Origin: Hypomyces perniciosus
Taxonomy: Eukaryota > Ascomycota > Sordariomycetes > Hypocreales > Hypocreaceae
NCBI GenBank assembly: GCA_008477525.1
Contig: SPDT01000006.1
Coordinates: forward strand, 399,501-463,500
DNA: 64,000 bases
Reading direction: 5' to 3'
In this document: piece by piece, positions 33,838 to 44,699 of the stretch
Numbering within the stretch: the first letter of the stretch is position 1
How the letters are laid out: each line of letters begins with the position of its first letter
The notes under the pieces: generated by a model
Database searches by the model: none
Told to the model about the DNA's origin: nothing
The model's input: only the letters and a program-made list of their open reading frames with translations
Made by a program: the position numbers and the translations under genes

Positions 33838-34115
33838 ATTGATTGACTGACTGACTGACTTCATACCAGTCAGAATAGACAGGTAACTTATTTAGATTGA
33901 AATAAAATAGGAAACATTTACAGCGTACTAATAAAAGATATATACCCCTACTTATAAAACTCTTCAGCTTATATAGAGTGGCATATAAGACCTAGTCAGG
34001 GATAGACCCTGCATTCATATACAGACAGGATTAGTATATAGAGTACTCTGTACTTGTGGCAATAAGTAGGTGCCGTCTCGCGCACTGAATCCTGATCTCA
34101 TCTTGTCTTTAACAA
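33838..34115 (-). mobile_element. SINE-like element with (AGTC)n tail
   Basis: The low-coordinate end is a GATTGACTGACTGACTGACT run, so on the minus strand the unit would end in (AGTC)n. About 150 bp upstream on that strand GCAGGGTCTATCCCTGAC forms a perfect 5-bp stem with a tRNA-T-arm-like loop, a plausible box B. No clear target duplication was found and the 5' end is uncertain. It resembles the 5448-5711 SINE in layout, not in sequence. Confidence 0.35.
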
Positions 34116-34250
34116 CTTCCAAGCATCTACTCCTCTTATTTCCTCCTAACCGTCTATCTAATAACTGGGATATATATCTCTTATTAGTTAATACCCGCCC
34201 CTCTCCAATTTACAAATAAACGACTAACTTGCCTTATATCCGCAGCCCAA

Positions 34251-34505
34251 AATGCCGCGTTTTTCCTCTTTTACCGCTACCAATAACAGTAACAGTAAGG
34301 CCAAGTTCATTTTCTACTGGCATAAAGGCGGTACTCCTATTAAGCACGGATAATATCATACTTTCCCTTTAGGAGAAGGATTATATAATATTGTCTCGGA
34401 GAGCAAGATAATCTATAATGTTGTGATCACGAGGGAGAAATTCGAGGTTCTGCTTAAAGCGGATTTTGAGCCTTCTAAGTATAATATTCAATTTATGCTG
34501 AATTA
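34251..34505 (+). pseudogene. Small ORF with one premature stop, unassigned
   Basis: Starts MPRFSSFTATNNSNSKAKFI and continues to IKHG. A TAA (ancestrally probably CAA, Gln) follows, then YHTFPLGEGLYNIVSESKII and on to YNIQFMLN before a final stop: 84 codons plus the internal stop. The leader upstream is CT-rich and the ATG context (AAAATGCC) is acceptable. A single C-to-T change would explain the break. No signal peptide and no family recognised. Confidence 0.45.
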
Positions 34506-35303
34506 GCAGGCAAGCATATTTCCTCGCCTTGCGTTTACTTGCTGACCTATATCCTCAATAGTCTTCCGGCCTCATCAGTAAGTACGTTTGGTATAACGGT
34601 TTATATTGGCAGTGGATTATAGTATACCTCAAGGAATTATGTGGGCATAATTCTATAAGTCTCTATATTCTGGTAAATACTGTTCTTAGCCGACCAAGTA
34701 ACCACTATACTGACGAGCGGAAATAATTTAGTATATATGCATATACTATTTAGTCTGATAATTATAAAAAATATAATATCTATATAATGATCCCATCTAT
34801 CTGTTATTCCGGGTAATCCAGAATATATAAAACTCATGCCACACCGCGATTAGTTCGCCCCTTTATTATTCCGAGGTACATAATATTGTGAGAAGTAGAA
34901 TACACTCTGGCGGTAAAAGAATCGCTTATAAGCTTAGTAATTCAAAGATCAGACGATAATGCATATTATCGGCACTGCTATATGCCCTTGCGTCGTTGGT
35001 CGTTCGTGGGACATTGGCCTTAAGCGGAGCCGGGCTATCGTGTTAATGCCGATTTAGTCCGGGCTCTCTGTGCTCAGTTAGCGAGAATTGACTTGGTCTA
35101 TATTATAGTAGCTGGGGGCTGTCCACTTATCTTACTAAGTTATATAATAGCGTCAGATATCATAATTATTATAATGTTGTCATAGCGGGTGAAGAAAGGA
35201 GGACCCAGTTAAAATGTTAATGCATTCTATATAATATGCTATCTACTATCTATATGCAATATGCAAATATCTATGTCTATGTCTAAAGGAGATGTATAAA
35301 CAT
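34506..35303. other. Intergenic, nothing assigned
   Basis: Mixed composition with short, unconvincing open stretches (for example 66 codons at 34637-34837 minus, Ile/Tyr-rich and without context). No repeat pair, LTR or RNA gene recognised. Confidence 0.5.
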
Positions 35304-35343
35304 CTATAAAACGAATGTAAACAATGCCCTGGAGGAAACCAAC

Positions 35344-36060
35344 TTAAGCTGCCTTGCAGCGAACAGAGAGAACCTTAGTATCTCGGCCTCTATTAAGGAA
35401 AACCACGTGTGTTCCAAAGGGGCAACCGACTGCCTTTGTGCCATTCTTATCAGAAAAGACCTGACAAGTTGCCTGTTTCGCACCCTCAAGGTTAACGATT
35501 TTGACATTGTTGACTGTGTTGAAAGAAAAGGCGAATGCAGATCCATCGGCAGGGATTTCGAATTGAACTGATGCATTATTCGATGCGCCGATTTGGATGC
35601 GGACATTCTTCTTCTGGTTGGCTGGAGGAGGGGGAGGTGTGTTGTTGTTGGAGCAGTTCGGAACAGTGTTAGGGGCCGTGACACAGCAGAATGAACCAAC
35701 TGGAACAGCTTGGTCGGCCGTGGAGCTAACATCTCCGCTGGAGGCGTCAGAGAAGCTGGCCAGGGTGCTGTCGGTGAAGATGCCGCCGAGTTTCTTGGTG
35801 CCAGCATTGTCGCTGAATGCCTGGCAAACGCATCCAGGGGTAACAGCTTCCGCATTCACGCCTGCCTGAGCCTGCAGAGCATTGACAGTGGAAAAGAGCT
35901 TGTTAGCTAGAATACTGACGCTAACGGAAGCGTCACCGTCTCCGTTCTTCATGCGAATGAAGCAGTTGCCGGCCTGTTGGGGAAGGTTGGTTGTAGGGAC
36001 TGCCTGAACGGAAGCCAGGAGAAGAGCGGCGGAGCCAATAGTCATGAGCATGGACTTCAT
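35344..36060 (-). CDS. Secreted cysteine-containing protein, 238 residues, internally duplicated (effector-like)
   Basis: One uninterrupted 717-bp frame. Residues 1-20 (MKSMLMTIGSAALLLASVQA) form a signal peptide. Nine cysteines lie in the mature part (33, 77, 79, 125, 126, 136, 199, 213, 235). A Pro-rich linker (TPPPPPANQ, 141-149) separates two halves. Each half contains the same core: CQAFSDNAGTKKLGGIF at 79-95 and CQVFSDKNGTKAVGCPF at 199-215, preceded by similar beta-like stretches (ASVSVSI and ASVQFEI). N-glycosylation sequons occur at about 135, 139, 162 and 206. The ATG has a favourable context (TCAAAATGA). Codon use is GC-normal, with no RIP stops, in contrast to its neighbours. Family not recognised. 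Likely exported; a role in host interaction is inference from type and location. Confidence 0.88.
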   Translation of the reverse strand: MKSMLMTIGSAALLLASVQAVPTTNLPQQAGNCFIRMKNGDGDASVSVSILANKLFSTVNALQAQAGVNAEAVTPGCVCQAFSDNAGTKKLGGIFTDSTLASFSDASSGDVSSTADQAVPVGSFCCVTAPNTVPNCSNNNTPPPPPANQKKNVRIQIGASNNASVQFEIPADGSAFAFSFNTVNNVKIVNLEGAKQATCQVFSDKNGTKAVGCPFGTHVVFLNRGRDTKVLSVRCKAA

Positions 36061-36227
36061 TTTGAATAGATTTTGAAAAGTAAGTCTTGAATGGCGAAGA
36101 TGTGGTTATTGAGAGGGCGTGATGATAATTGACTTAAAAGAGAGTTGTAGAGTGTTTGTCTCTGGGTGTGATGGATGAGATTCTGAGTTGGATGTTGGAA
36201 TAAAGAATCATAACAGTGATAAACTCG

Positions 36228-36240
36228 ATACTTTATACTT
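36228..36240 (-). promoter_or_regulatory. TATA-like element upstream of the 238-residue secreted-protein gene
   Basis: The minus strand reads AAGTATAAAGTAT about 170 nt upstream of the ATG. It is followed by a CT/CA-rich leader (CATCCATCACACCC, CTCTACAACTCTC) typical of fungal transcription start regions. Confidence 0.4.
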
Positions 36241-36417
36241 TCGTTAATACTCTTAAAAAGGCAATTATAAGTAGGTATTATAATAGCCGGCGTAATGACT
36301 ACTAGCTTAGTTAACCCAGCACTTGCAGTCCCAGGTCTAGTTAGTGCCTACTAGCTAACACTGCCTCTTCTGTATATAATATATTTCAAACAAAGCTATT
36401 GGTTATACTAAATTTAG

Positions 36418-36830
36418 CTATAAGTTCACTAATCCCATCCGTTGTATCCGTAGTGCTGACCCAAGCCTACTTCTTTTAACCAAGTATAGAACTCTCCAGA
36501 GGAATATTAAATTCCCGGAAACGGGGAAGCCGTGCTTATATATAACAATTACTAGTATATCTAGCCAGTCAGTAAGTGTAACTCTCCGAAATGAGAAAGT
36601 TACCTTAGTAGAGACTTTAAATGTTGTTTGCTTTGGAAGTTTTATAGTTGCATTAGCATTAAGATAAGCAAATCCCATAGAATGACAATACACAGTGGCC
36701 CATTGTTGACACGACGCAGCTGTGTTTATCTCACTGCTTAAGTCGCTAGTGCTGAGAATGCCAAAATATTAGAATAGGGAAGACCGGTGCTACGGCTACT
36801 TTGGAACCAGTTGCAGCGACCATTATAAAA
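36418..36830 (-). pseudogene. Unassigned ORF relic
   Basis: A 91-codon open stretch at 36418-36693 (MYCHSMGFAYLNANATIKLP, then RVTLTDWLDILVIVIY) extends upstream in frame to about 36750 (SSEINTAASCQQWATVYC). A second ATG at about 36820 starts MVAATGSKVAVAPVFPILIF in another frame before a stop. This looks like a small gene with a frameshift near its start. It could also be chance. Family not recognised; no RIP saturation. Confidence 0.35.
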
Positions 36831-37240
36831 GTAGTCTATCAAGAAACCTAAAATAAACAGGGATAGAGTGCCATAAAGTACTTCTTTCACTATTACCCGC
36901 TTTTACTCAGTATATAGCTGAATGATCCCAGCAAGACCGATGCCAACCTCTACTATATCCTGTGACCCAATAAGGTTACCGTAGGCAGTCGGACTAATAC
37001 TATTATAGCTTGTAAACTTCCAGCAGAGAAGTGAAATAAAGTGTCGGAGGGCTAAAAGAAAACCGCAACGACTTGGAAGATGCTTCCTCTTTAGGAGGTA
37101 AAGAATAACTTGGATTAAAAAGCAGTGGATAAATAGTTAATAAAGAAATGGGGTGGAGTGCTTATACTAAAGTTCTATAGCATTTTGCAGTAAGCCTAGC
37201 CGTAATATATAAATTATACCGCAGGCTATAGAACATATTC
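36831..37240. other. Region between unassigned relic and LINE; possibly eroded LINE sequence
   Basis: No clear frame. Short plus-strand pieces (ITWIKKQWINS near 37105) could be the part of the LINE upstream of the RT but are too broken to assign. Confidence 0.35.
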
Positions 37241-38863
37241 TTGGCCTTCCTTGGGGAACGCCTACTGCAGCGAAAGGGAGCAGAAGAAGATATTGAGAAC
37301 CTATGGGAACCCCGGGCACCGGAGAACCCTCGAATACTGTGGGACGAGACAGTCACCAAGGAGGAGGCAAGGAAGGCCACAACTGGAGCGGGGAACACCG
37401 CGCCTAGCGCGGACGGCATATCGGTTGCCCTCCTGCACCACGCGTAGCCTGCTATTAAAGAGTTTATCACGAACCTCTTTAGGGGCTGCTTTAGGCTAGG
37501 GTATTACCCCCTCCCCTGTAGAAACGCGGAAGTTATTATTATACCTAAACTAAGTAAACCCAATTATATGACCTATAAAGCTTTCAGGCCTATCTTACTG
37601 CTTTCCTATATAGGAAAAGGCCTTAAAAGGCTACTCGCTAAAAGGGTATCCCTTTTAATACTTAAATATAAAATCCTCCTAAAATAGTACTTTAAAGCCT
37701 TTATTGAAAAAGCAGCTATAAACCTAATTGCCTGCTTAATTTATAATATTAAAGTTGCTTTAAGTAAAGGGGAGGTTATAACTTTATTTACCTTTAATAT
37801 CTCTAAAGGCTTTAATATTATTATAAAGAATAGATTAGTTTTATAATTTAAGCAATAAAGCTGGCTTATTTTGTTTATAAAATAGGCAGAGTCTTTTATA
37901 AGTAATAAAACTGCTTTTATCCATAAAAGAGATAGTATTAATTTACTAGACTTTGCCTTTAAATATAATACTTTATAAAGGTCCTTTATCTGCCTTATTA
38001 TATTAATACTATACTTTAGCCTAATCTTTTAGCTTAGAGACTAATAATCTCGCTTTAAGTATACTAATAATATCGCTATATTTATTATAGGCGGGTCTAC
38101 CTAAAAGATAATTACCTTTATATAGTAAACGCTTAATAAGACATTAAAGTAAAAAGTAAAAAACGCGGTATCTTTTAATTACACTAAGGCTAAATTGCTG
38201 CACTTTTACTATATAAAAGGCCAGATATATAAGAAAGGCATTATAATAGAGGGAAAACTAGTCTAGCTTGAAGAGAATATTTAATAGCTAAGGTTTTACT
38301 TTAATTTAAGGCTCTCCTTTAAGAGATATATAAAGATACTTGTAGGTAAAGTATATAAAGTCTTTAACTTTTTAGGTCATTTAATAAGATTTAAAAAGGC
38401 TTACTTTTTAAAGCTGTAATATAAGCTGCGAAAGCCTGCGTTTTCTTTATTGCCTTATATAAAATGAAAGTATAGTAGTTAGGGCATAAATAATAGTTGT
38501 AAGTTAATTTTATTAAATAGGTAAATATAAAAGTATTTGGCCTAATAAATAAAATAAATAAAGCCGTTAAAGCTATAGTAAAGGCAGTCCTTTTAGTTTA
38601 AAGGATTATAAGTATTTTTATTTTATATAAAAAGTCAGGGGTCCCCCTAGCCAGTATTACCTTAGCTTAAACTTAATTTAAATATATAGCAAAATTTACA
38701 GGATTAAATTAAAACTATTTAATTAATTAATGCATTAATAAGAAACTCCTTCCCTGGCTGCTATAGACTAGACTTTAATGCACTACCGCTTTAATTAGCA
38801 GGACTATTAAACCTATACTCTTCGCTAAAAAGTCCTTATATATTCTCTTTAATCCTGATTTAA
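37241..38863 (+). mobile_element. Tad-like LINE, reverse transcriptase part, cut by Gypsy-D3
   Basis: One plus frame runs from ENLWEPRAPENPRILWDETV through TVTKEEARKA and SADGISVALL. Past a TAG it reads FRPILLLSYIGKGLKRLLAK, VITLFTFNISKGFNIIIKNR, and the catalytic FADD box as YTNNIAIF (about 38060-38085, Asp to Asn). This is non-LTR RT of the fungal Tad/Jockey type, with a possible RNase H-like tail (GSPLASITLA, about 38640). The first 200 bp are GC-rich and intact. From about 37446 the sequence abruptly becomes RIP-degraded. The 3' end is displaced by Gypsy-D3 at 38864. Confidence 0.85.
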
Positions 38864-40286
38864 TATCAAGAGACCGGAAGCTCCGGAGCTCTCATAATAT
38901 TATATAGGCCAGAATATATATATAAGAGCAACTATAGTCCTTAAAGATATAAAACTTTAAAGACTAGTAAATTACTGCTGCTATACTTAACTATTAATTT
39001 CTGGCTTATTACCTACTTATTAGCATTTATTTCTCCTTTAAATAATTGCTTTTTAACCTCTTTTACTTTTCTTTAAAGTTATAGCCCTTTACTTAATCTA
39101 TTTGCCTTAAAAAGAGTTTTTAATATATAAGTCTTTTATTATTCCTAGTAAAAGTAAAAAGACTATTAAAGTTAAAGATACCTTTAATAGTAAATAACTA
39201 GTTTACTTTTAATAAAAAGGCTATATTTGAAATATAAAGACCTTTAAGTAAAATTACTCTTTTAGATTATTAATTAAGCCATTTAAATAATACTTTATTA
39301 TTAAAAAAAGAATTTAATATTTATATTTAATAAATAAAAGATAAATAGTAAATATATTTAAAATGGAAATATTTAAATATTTTTTTTTAAAAGGAAAACG
39401 TTTTTTTTAAACTTTTAAAAATTAAAGGTTTATTGCCTATAATTAACTTATTATATACTGTTAGTTTAAAATAACCTTATAAAGGCAATTAAAGTAAAGT
39501 ATAAATTTATGCTTTTTATTATACAGGAAAGTTTTAAATAAAACTATAAACTTTTTTTATTATTATTAAAAGGCAATTTAAATTATCTTTTAATATTTTT
39601 TTTAAATAGCTTATAAAATTACCTATACTGCTTTTTATTTAAAAAAAGATATTTAATAGTAATAGGTTAATTATTTTAAAGAAAAAAGAGGATTTACTAA
39701 ATTAATTATTGAAAATAAATTTTATTAATAGCTTAAAAATAATAATTACAATAAACTAATTAAATATTATAAAGTAACTTTATAGATTTTTTACCTATAT
39801 TAAACTATTAAATAAAGTTTTCAATTATTTTTTTTTAATTTAAGATTATTAAAAGTAAATTCTTTAAAATAACTCCTTTATAGTTTAAGATTGATATATT
39901 TTTATAGTATTTTTCCCTTATAATCAATAAATAAATACTTTACTATAAAATCCCTATAACCTAGTAAAAGTTAATTTATACTAGTATAATCGCTAAAACT
40001 TTTATATATAGTTATATTAATAATATAAGTAGCTTTTAATAGAAATCTTAATTTTAAAGAAAATATAAAAAGACTAGACCTATTAATTAGCGGGGATTAT
40101 ACTAGGATTATACTATTAATACTTTAAAGAATATAATAATTAAAGTATTTAAAGGTTTAAAAGAATAAAGAAACCTCCCTAGTTTAGTAATTTATTAGAA
40201 ATATAATAGTCTTTACTATAAAACCTCCTACTAAGCTTTTAATTATATAAAGTATAATAGTAAATACTACTCTACTAAAAAGTATA
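38864..40286 (+). mobile_element. Gypsy-D3: 5' LTR and gag part
   Basis: 5' LTR 38864-39125 (262 bp, TATCAAGAGACCGGAAGC to GAGTTTTTAATA), then gag-region sequence colinear with Gypsy-D1 17031-18190. It stops at 40286, where Gypsy-D4 inserted in the opposite direction. The rest should lie beyond the right edge. Confidence 0.88.
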
Positions 40287-40548
40287 TATTAGAGACCCTC
40301 TTTAAGGCAGACGGATTAGGTAAAGGGCTGCGACCTTAAAGAAGAGTAGAGGAGGTTAAAGAGCAATCACTTAAAGGAGAAATAAATATTAATAAGCAGG
40401 TAATAAGCTAGAAACTAATAGTTAAGTGTAGTAGTAGTAGTTTACTAGTCTTTAAAGTTCTATATATTTAAAGACTATAGTTACTTATATATATATATTC
40501 TAGCCTATATAATATTATAAAAGCTTTAAAGCTTTTAGTCTTTTAATA
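40287..40548 (-). repeat. Gypsy-D4 3' LTR
   Basis: 262 bp, on the plus strand TATTAGAGACCCTC to GTCTTTTAATA, followed by the reversed polypurine tract CCCCCCC at about 40553-40560. Confidence 0.9.
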
Positions 40549-43475
40549 GGCTGCCCCCCCTCTTATAGTATTAACTTTAATACTAATAAAAACCCTATAT
40601 TTAACTAGCTTTCTTCTAGCTTTTAATACCTTATTATTATATTAAAGAGTAATTATTTCTTATATAAATATTTCTTTAAGCTTTAAATTTCAATATTTTA
40701 ATATATATTTAATAGCTTATAAAGTATTTAACTTTATGGTTTAAAAGTATACTTTTATATAATTAGACTTAAAAGGTAGCAGAGAAATCATTTATAATAA
40801 ATTAACCTCTTACTATTAATATATAAGTAATTTATACTATTTTTCTTTTTTTCCTTTTATAATAAATATTATTACTTTATAAATTTTCTATAGTTAATTC
40901 TTTACTATAACCTTTTATTTAATATATTTATGGCTTAGTTTTAGAAAATAATAGTAATCTTGCAGTATTTAAATACTTTAATATAGTAAGCCTATCTTTA
41001 TTTATAGCTAATATTATCTTAGTTATATCTTTATTAAAACACGCTCCCTTTAAAATTACTATACCCTCGCTAAGAAAACACCAGAAAGCCGCTAGCAATT
41101 TAATTTAATAGGTATACTAGTATAAATATAACTATTAATTACTGCCAACTCGCTATAAATACTTTACTTTATACTGTTATTATTTTAACCTTTTAACTAA
41201 ATAAAATATAAAGTTAAAAAAAAAACCTCTTTAATACTATAATAATAAATATAAGTTTTATATAATTAGAAAGTAAAACTTTTTATATTAATTTATATTA
41301 TATTAGCTGCTTTTAAGAAATATTTTCATTATCTTTTAAATCATAAGTGATATAGTTTAATTGCCTATTAATTTATTAATACTGCTAAAGTATTAATTTA
41401 ATATTCCTAAAAGTTTCCTATTAATAAAGTAAATGCTTTAATATTACTTTTTTATTATATAATAGCAGTTAATAAAAACTTAGTCTATAATAGTATTACT
41501 ATAAGTCTAATATAAAAAGAACTTTATATTAATATAATAGCAGTTAGGCCTAGTTAAAAAGTACAAAGAAAAAAAGTCTATACTAAATAAATAATATTAC
41601 TGCTAAAACTTAAAGCATTTAAACCTTTAAGTTACTTTTAATTAAGTAAACTCTTTTACTACTATTACTGCTATTATATATACTTTTATTTTAATATATA
41701 TTTCTTTATTTATAATAAGCAGTTTTTAATTAATTACTATATAATATATTAATATATTAAAATTCCTATATTTCTTTAAATATATTCTATTATTATAAAA
41801 AATTGCAATAACATACTATTTAAAAGTAAAGAGAACTAGCTATTATTTAATAGTAGTATTATTATTTATTTACTGTAAAATATATACTATTATATGTTTA
41901 TTTTTTATTTTTACTTAATTAATTAAAACTATATAATACTTTACTCCCTTTAACTTTATAATATTTTATAATAGTAGCTAATTATTTACTAGCAAATTGC
42001 TGCTTATACTTTTAAATTAATTTAATATTAATCAAATTATTTTTCTTTTATTAAATATTATTAGTCTTTAAATAATCTTTATATTTAATTAAATATAAAT
42101 ATTATATCCCTTTATACTTATAATTAATAATTCTTTCAACTTTAAATATCTCTTTAATATTAAAAAGGTAATTTATTAGCTTAAAAGGTTCTCTTTTATA
42201 GCTATAATATAGTTTAAAATGTATAATATTAAAAATATTATAGATTTTAATAGAAAATAAAAGATAAATTTAATATATTAATCTATTTATTTTAATTTAG
42301 TGTTTAATTTAATAGGGATTAATATACTTTTTCGTAAATTTTTTGCTAGGTTGCTAAAGTTTTAAGTATTTTATAGAAAATAATACCTAATTGCTAATGC
42401 TAAATTACTATTTATAAATAAATAAATAATAAAAGCTTCATTAAAATCTAGATTTAAATAATCGATGTTTATTAAAGATTATTCTTTATAGTATTCTAAA
42501 AAATCAATAAATATATTTTATAAAAAGGTTAATAGCTTTACTGCTTATAATATATACTATTATAAATATATATAAAGTATATTTTATATATTAATTAATA
42601 ATAATATATTATATAGGTGTTTACCTTTATAGTTTAGGATTTATAGTAAATTTATAATAAAGTTTATAGAAATTCTTTTAAAAGGTTTTTTTAATCTTAA
42701 TAATAAAGTAAATTTACTATAAAGTTAATAGGTTTTTACTTTTATTATCTAGTATATATAATATATAAATATATAGCGTTTAATATCTCACTTTATACTT
42801 TATTAATAATAGGTTAATATAATATATTTTAAAATACAATTAACTCTTTAATATTTAACAGTTAAATTATTATAAAGTAATATTAAAATTTTAATATAAA
42901 GATTTATTAGTATATAAACTCTACTTTAATAGTAAACTAGCTGGTTATTATTAATAACCTAGTTATTACTATAAAATATATTAACTACTCTTTAGCTTTA
43001 AACCTTTTATTAAATATAATAATCTTTTTATTAAGCTTATAAAATAGCTAAGTATAAAGACTTTTATAGTTTTAATAGTAAACTTATAATAGTTTATTAT
43101 ATAACCTATAAACTAATAGTTATAACTTTAACTACTATACTTTACAGGTAAGTTATTTATTAAATAATATTTAATCTTTATCCTTTAACCTAGAATAATA
43201 CTAAAGTAATACTCTTATTTATAGGCAACTTTATATATTCCTGGTTATTATAATATACTGCTATAGATCCCTTTAGTTTATATAAGCTATTAGCTTTTAT
43301 ATTATAAAAACGCTATAAAATTATTAATATATAGCTTTACTATTATTTTTTAATCTTAATAAAATTATAAAAATTAAAGTATTAACATAAAATGTTAATA
43401 GGGTTAAACTTCTTTAGCCTATATTTAATGCGAAAATTAAATAAAGCTAGCTTATTAAGAGCCTTTACCTGCTAG
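40549..43475 (-). pseudogene. Gypsy-D4 3' non-coding region, chromodomain, integrase and RNase H
   Basis: Colinear with Gypsy-D1 from about 23636 back to about 20088, heavily RIP-affected. The integrase counterpart of D1 20800-21490 lies at about 42100-42800 reversed. No open frame survives. Confidence 0.8.
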
Positions 43476-43879
43476 TTTGTTGGGGGTGACTGATATGCCC
43501 AACGCACCCGTATTTTTCCTTTAGCTTACCTGAGAAAGGTTGGCCGCTTATTTAAGCAGCTACTGGATTAGGAAAGTACAGGAGTATAAAGATATATAGA
43601 TAGACCTAGTTTAATAAAGTATAACCTTCTTCCCCTTTTAATATATAACCCCACTTATAAGAATACAGCTACTAAGGCATATAAAAGTAACTATTAATTG
43701 CTTTTAGCTGCTGGCATTATAATTAAATAATCTATAATATCTTTTAGTCTTTATATTACTTAATCGCCACTTTATAGTTCTGTTAGGAGCGCCGTTCCTT
43801 CGCTTAATACCAGTTATTATATATAGGTGTATATATATATTATATATATATTTTAAAGTGCTAATTCCCCTTTAATAAA
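43476..43879 (+). repeat. Gypsy-C1 5' LTR
   Basis: 404 bp from TTTGTTGGGGGTGACTG to CCCCTTTAATAAA. Aligned to the 59929-60336 copy it shows transitions mainly, and it retains the near-palindrome around 43550. Confidence 0.88.
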
Positions 43880-44099
43880 ACTAATAACTAAAATAAGGGG
43901 AAATCTTAAGGATTAGATCCTAGGAAATAATTACTAAAGGCACTTTTATACTGCTACTAAAACCTACCTTTACTTAACTATTAATAAAATTACAGGCTAG
44001 CTTTACCTAGTCTTTATATAAATATAAAACAATCAGTTAAGGGAAACAGCCTAAAACCCTTTTTATAACTATTTAATATAAATTAATATAATACTTAAC

Positions 44100-44482
44100 T
44101 CCAAAAATGCAGGTTATTTAATTATAATTTCCAAAACGATATCAGGATTAGTTAACTTAGGTATAATACACTAAAATATAATAAAAAAGCGGAACGTTAA
44201 GAAACTATTAATCGATAATACCTACTAATTAAACGCTGAGATTTTAAGGAAAATTATTAAAAAACCAGTTACTATAGTAAAAGCAAATATACAGGTAAAA
44301 TAGTTAGCACTATATAACTTAAGCCCCCTTAAACTATTGATATACTATTATAACCCTTATTTTATTTACTAGCAAATAAATCAGTAGGTAAAATAGCTAT
44401 AGGGGGCCAATAAAAGATATACTAATTATTTAATTTCCTAGTATAGAGACCTTATTTTAATTTCACTAACATTCTTAGCTAG
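44100..44482 (+). pseudogene. Gypsy-C1 gag, first part
   Basis: One frame (TISGLVNLGIIH, a stop, NIIKKRNVKKLLIDNTY, then LNAEILRKIIKKPVTIV and YRDLILISLTFLA) runs up to the Gypsy-E insertion and continues in frame after it at 51197 (LTPDKSIIFIAFIISS). Numerous stops. Confidence 0.7.
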
Positions 44483-44487
44483 GTTTT

Positions 44488-44659
44488 TATTACGGCACCG
44501 ACCATAACGCGATATTGACGCCCTGTTATATAAGCCCCGGTTATATAACCAGGCCTTAACGCGTTCTTAGCTATAGCTTTCTATAAAGCCTTAAAGCTTT
44601 CTCGCTCTTTACAGTATAATAATAATATTTACTTTAACCTACCTTTCTATACTATAATA
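44488..44659 (+). repeat. Gypsy-E 5' LTR
   Basis: 172 bp, TATTACGGCACCGACC to TATACTATAATA. The ancestral ends TGTTACGGCA and TGCCGTAACA form a 10-bp inverted repeat, still visible in the 3' copy. Confidence 0.93.
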
Positions 44660-44699
44660 GTTGATATTATCCTTTAATTTAACTGCGCTATTGCAAGGT

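Noticed and set aside
35304..35855. 183-codon ORF on the minus strand overlapping the secreted protein
   Set aside because: Different frame of the 238-residue gene, without signal peptide or motif; a shadow.
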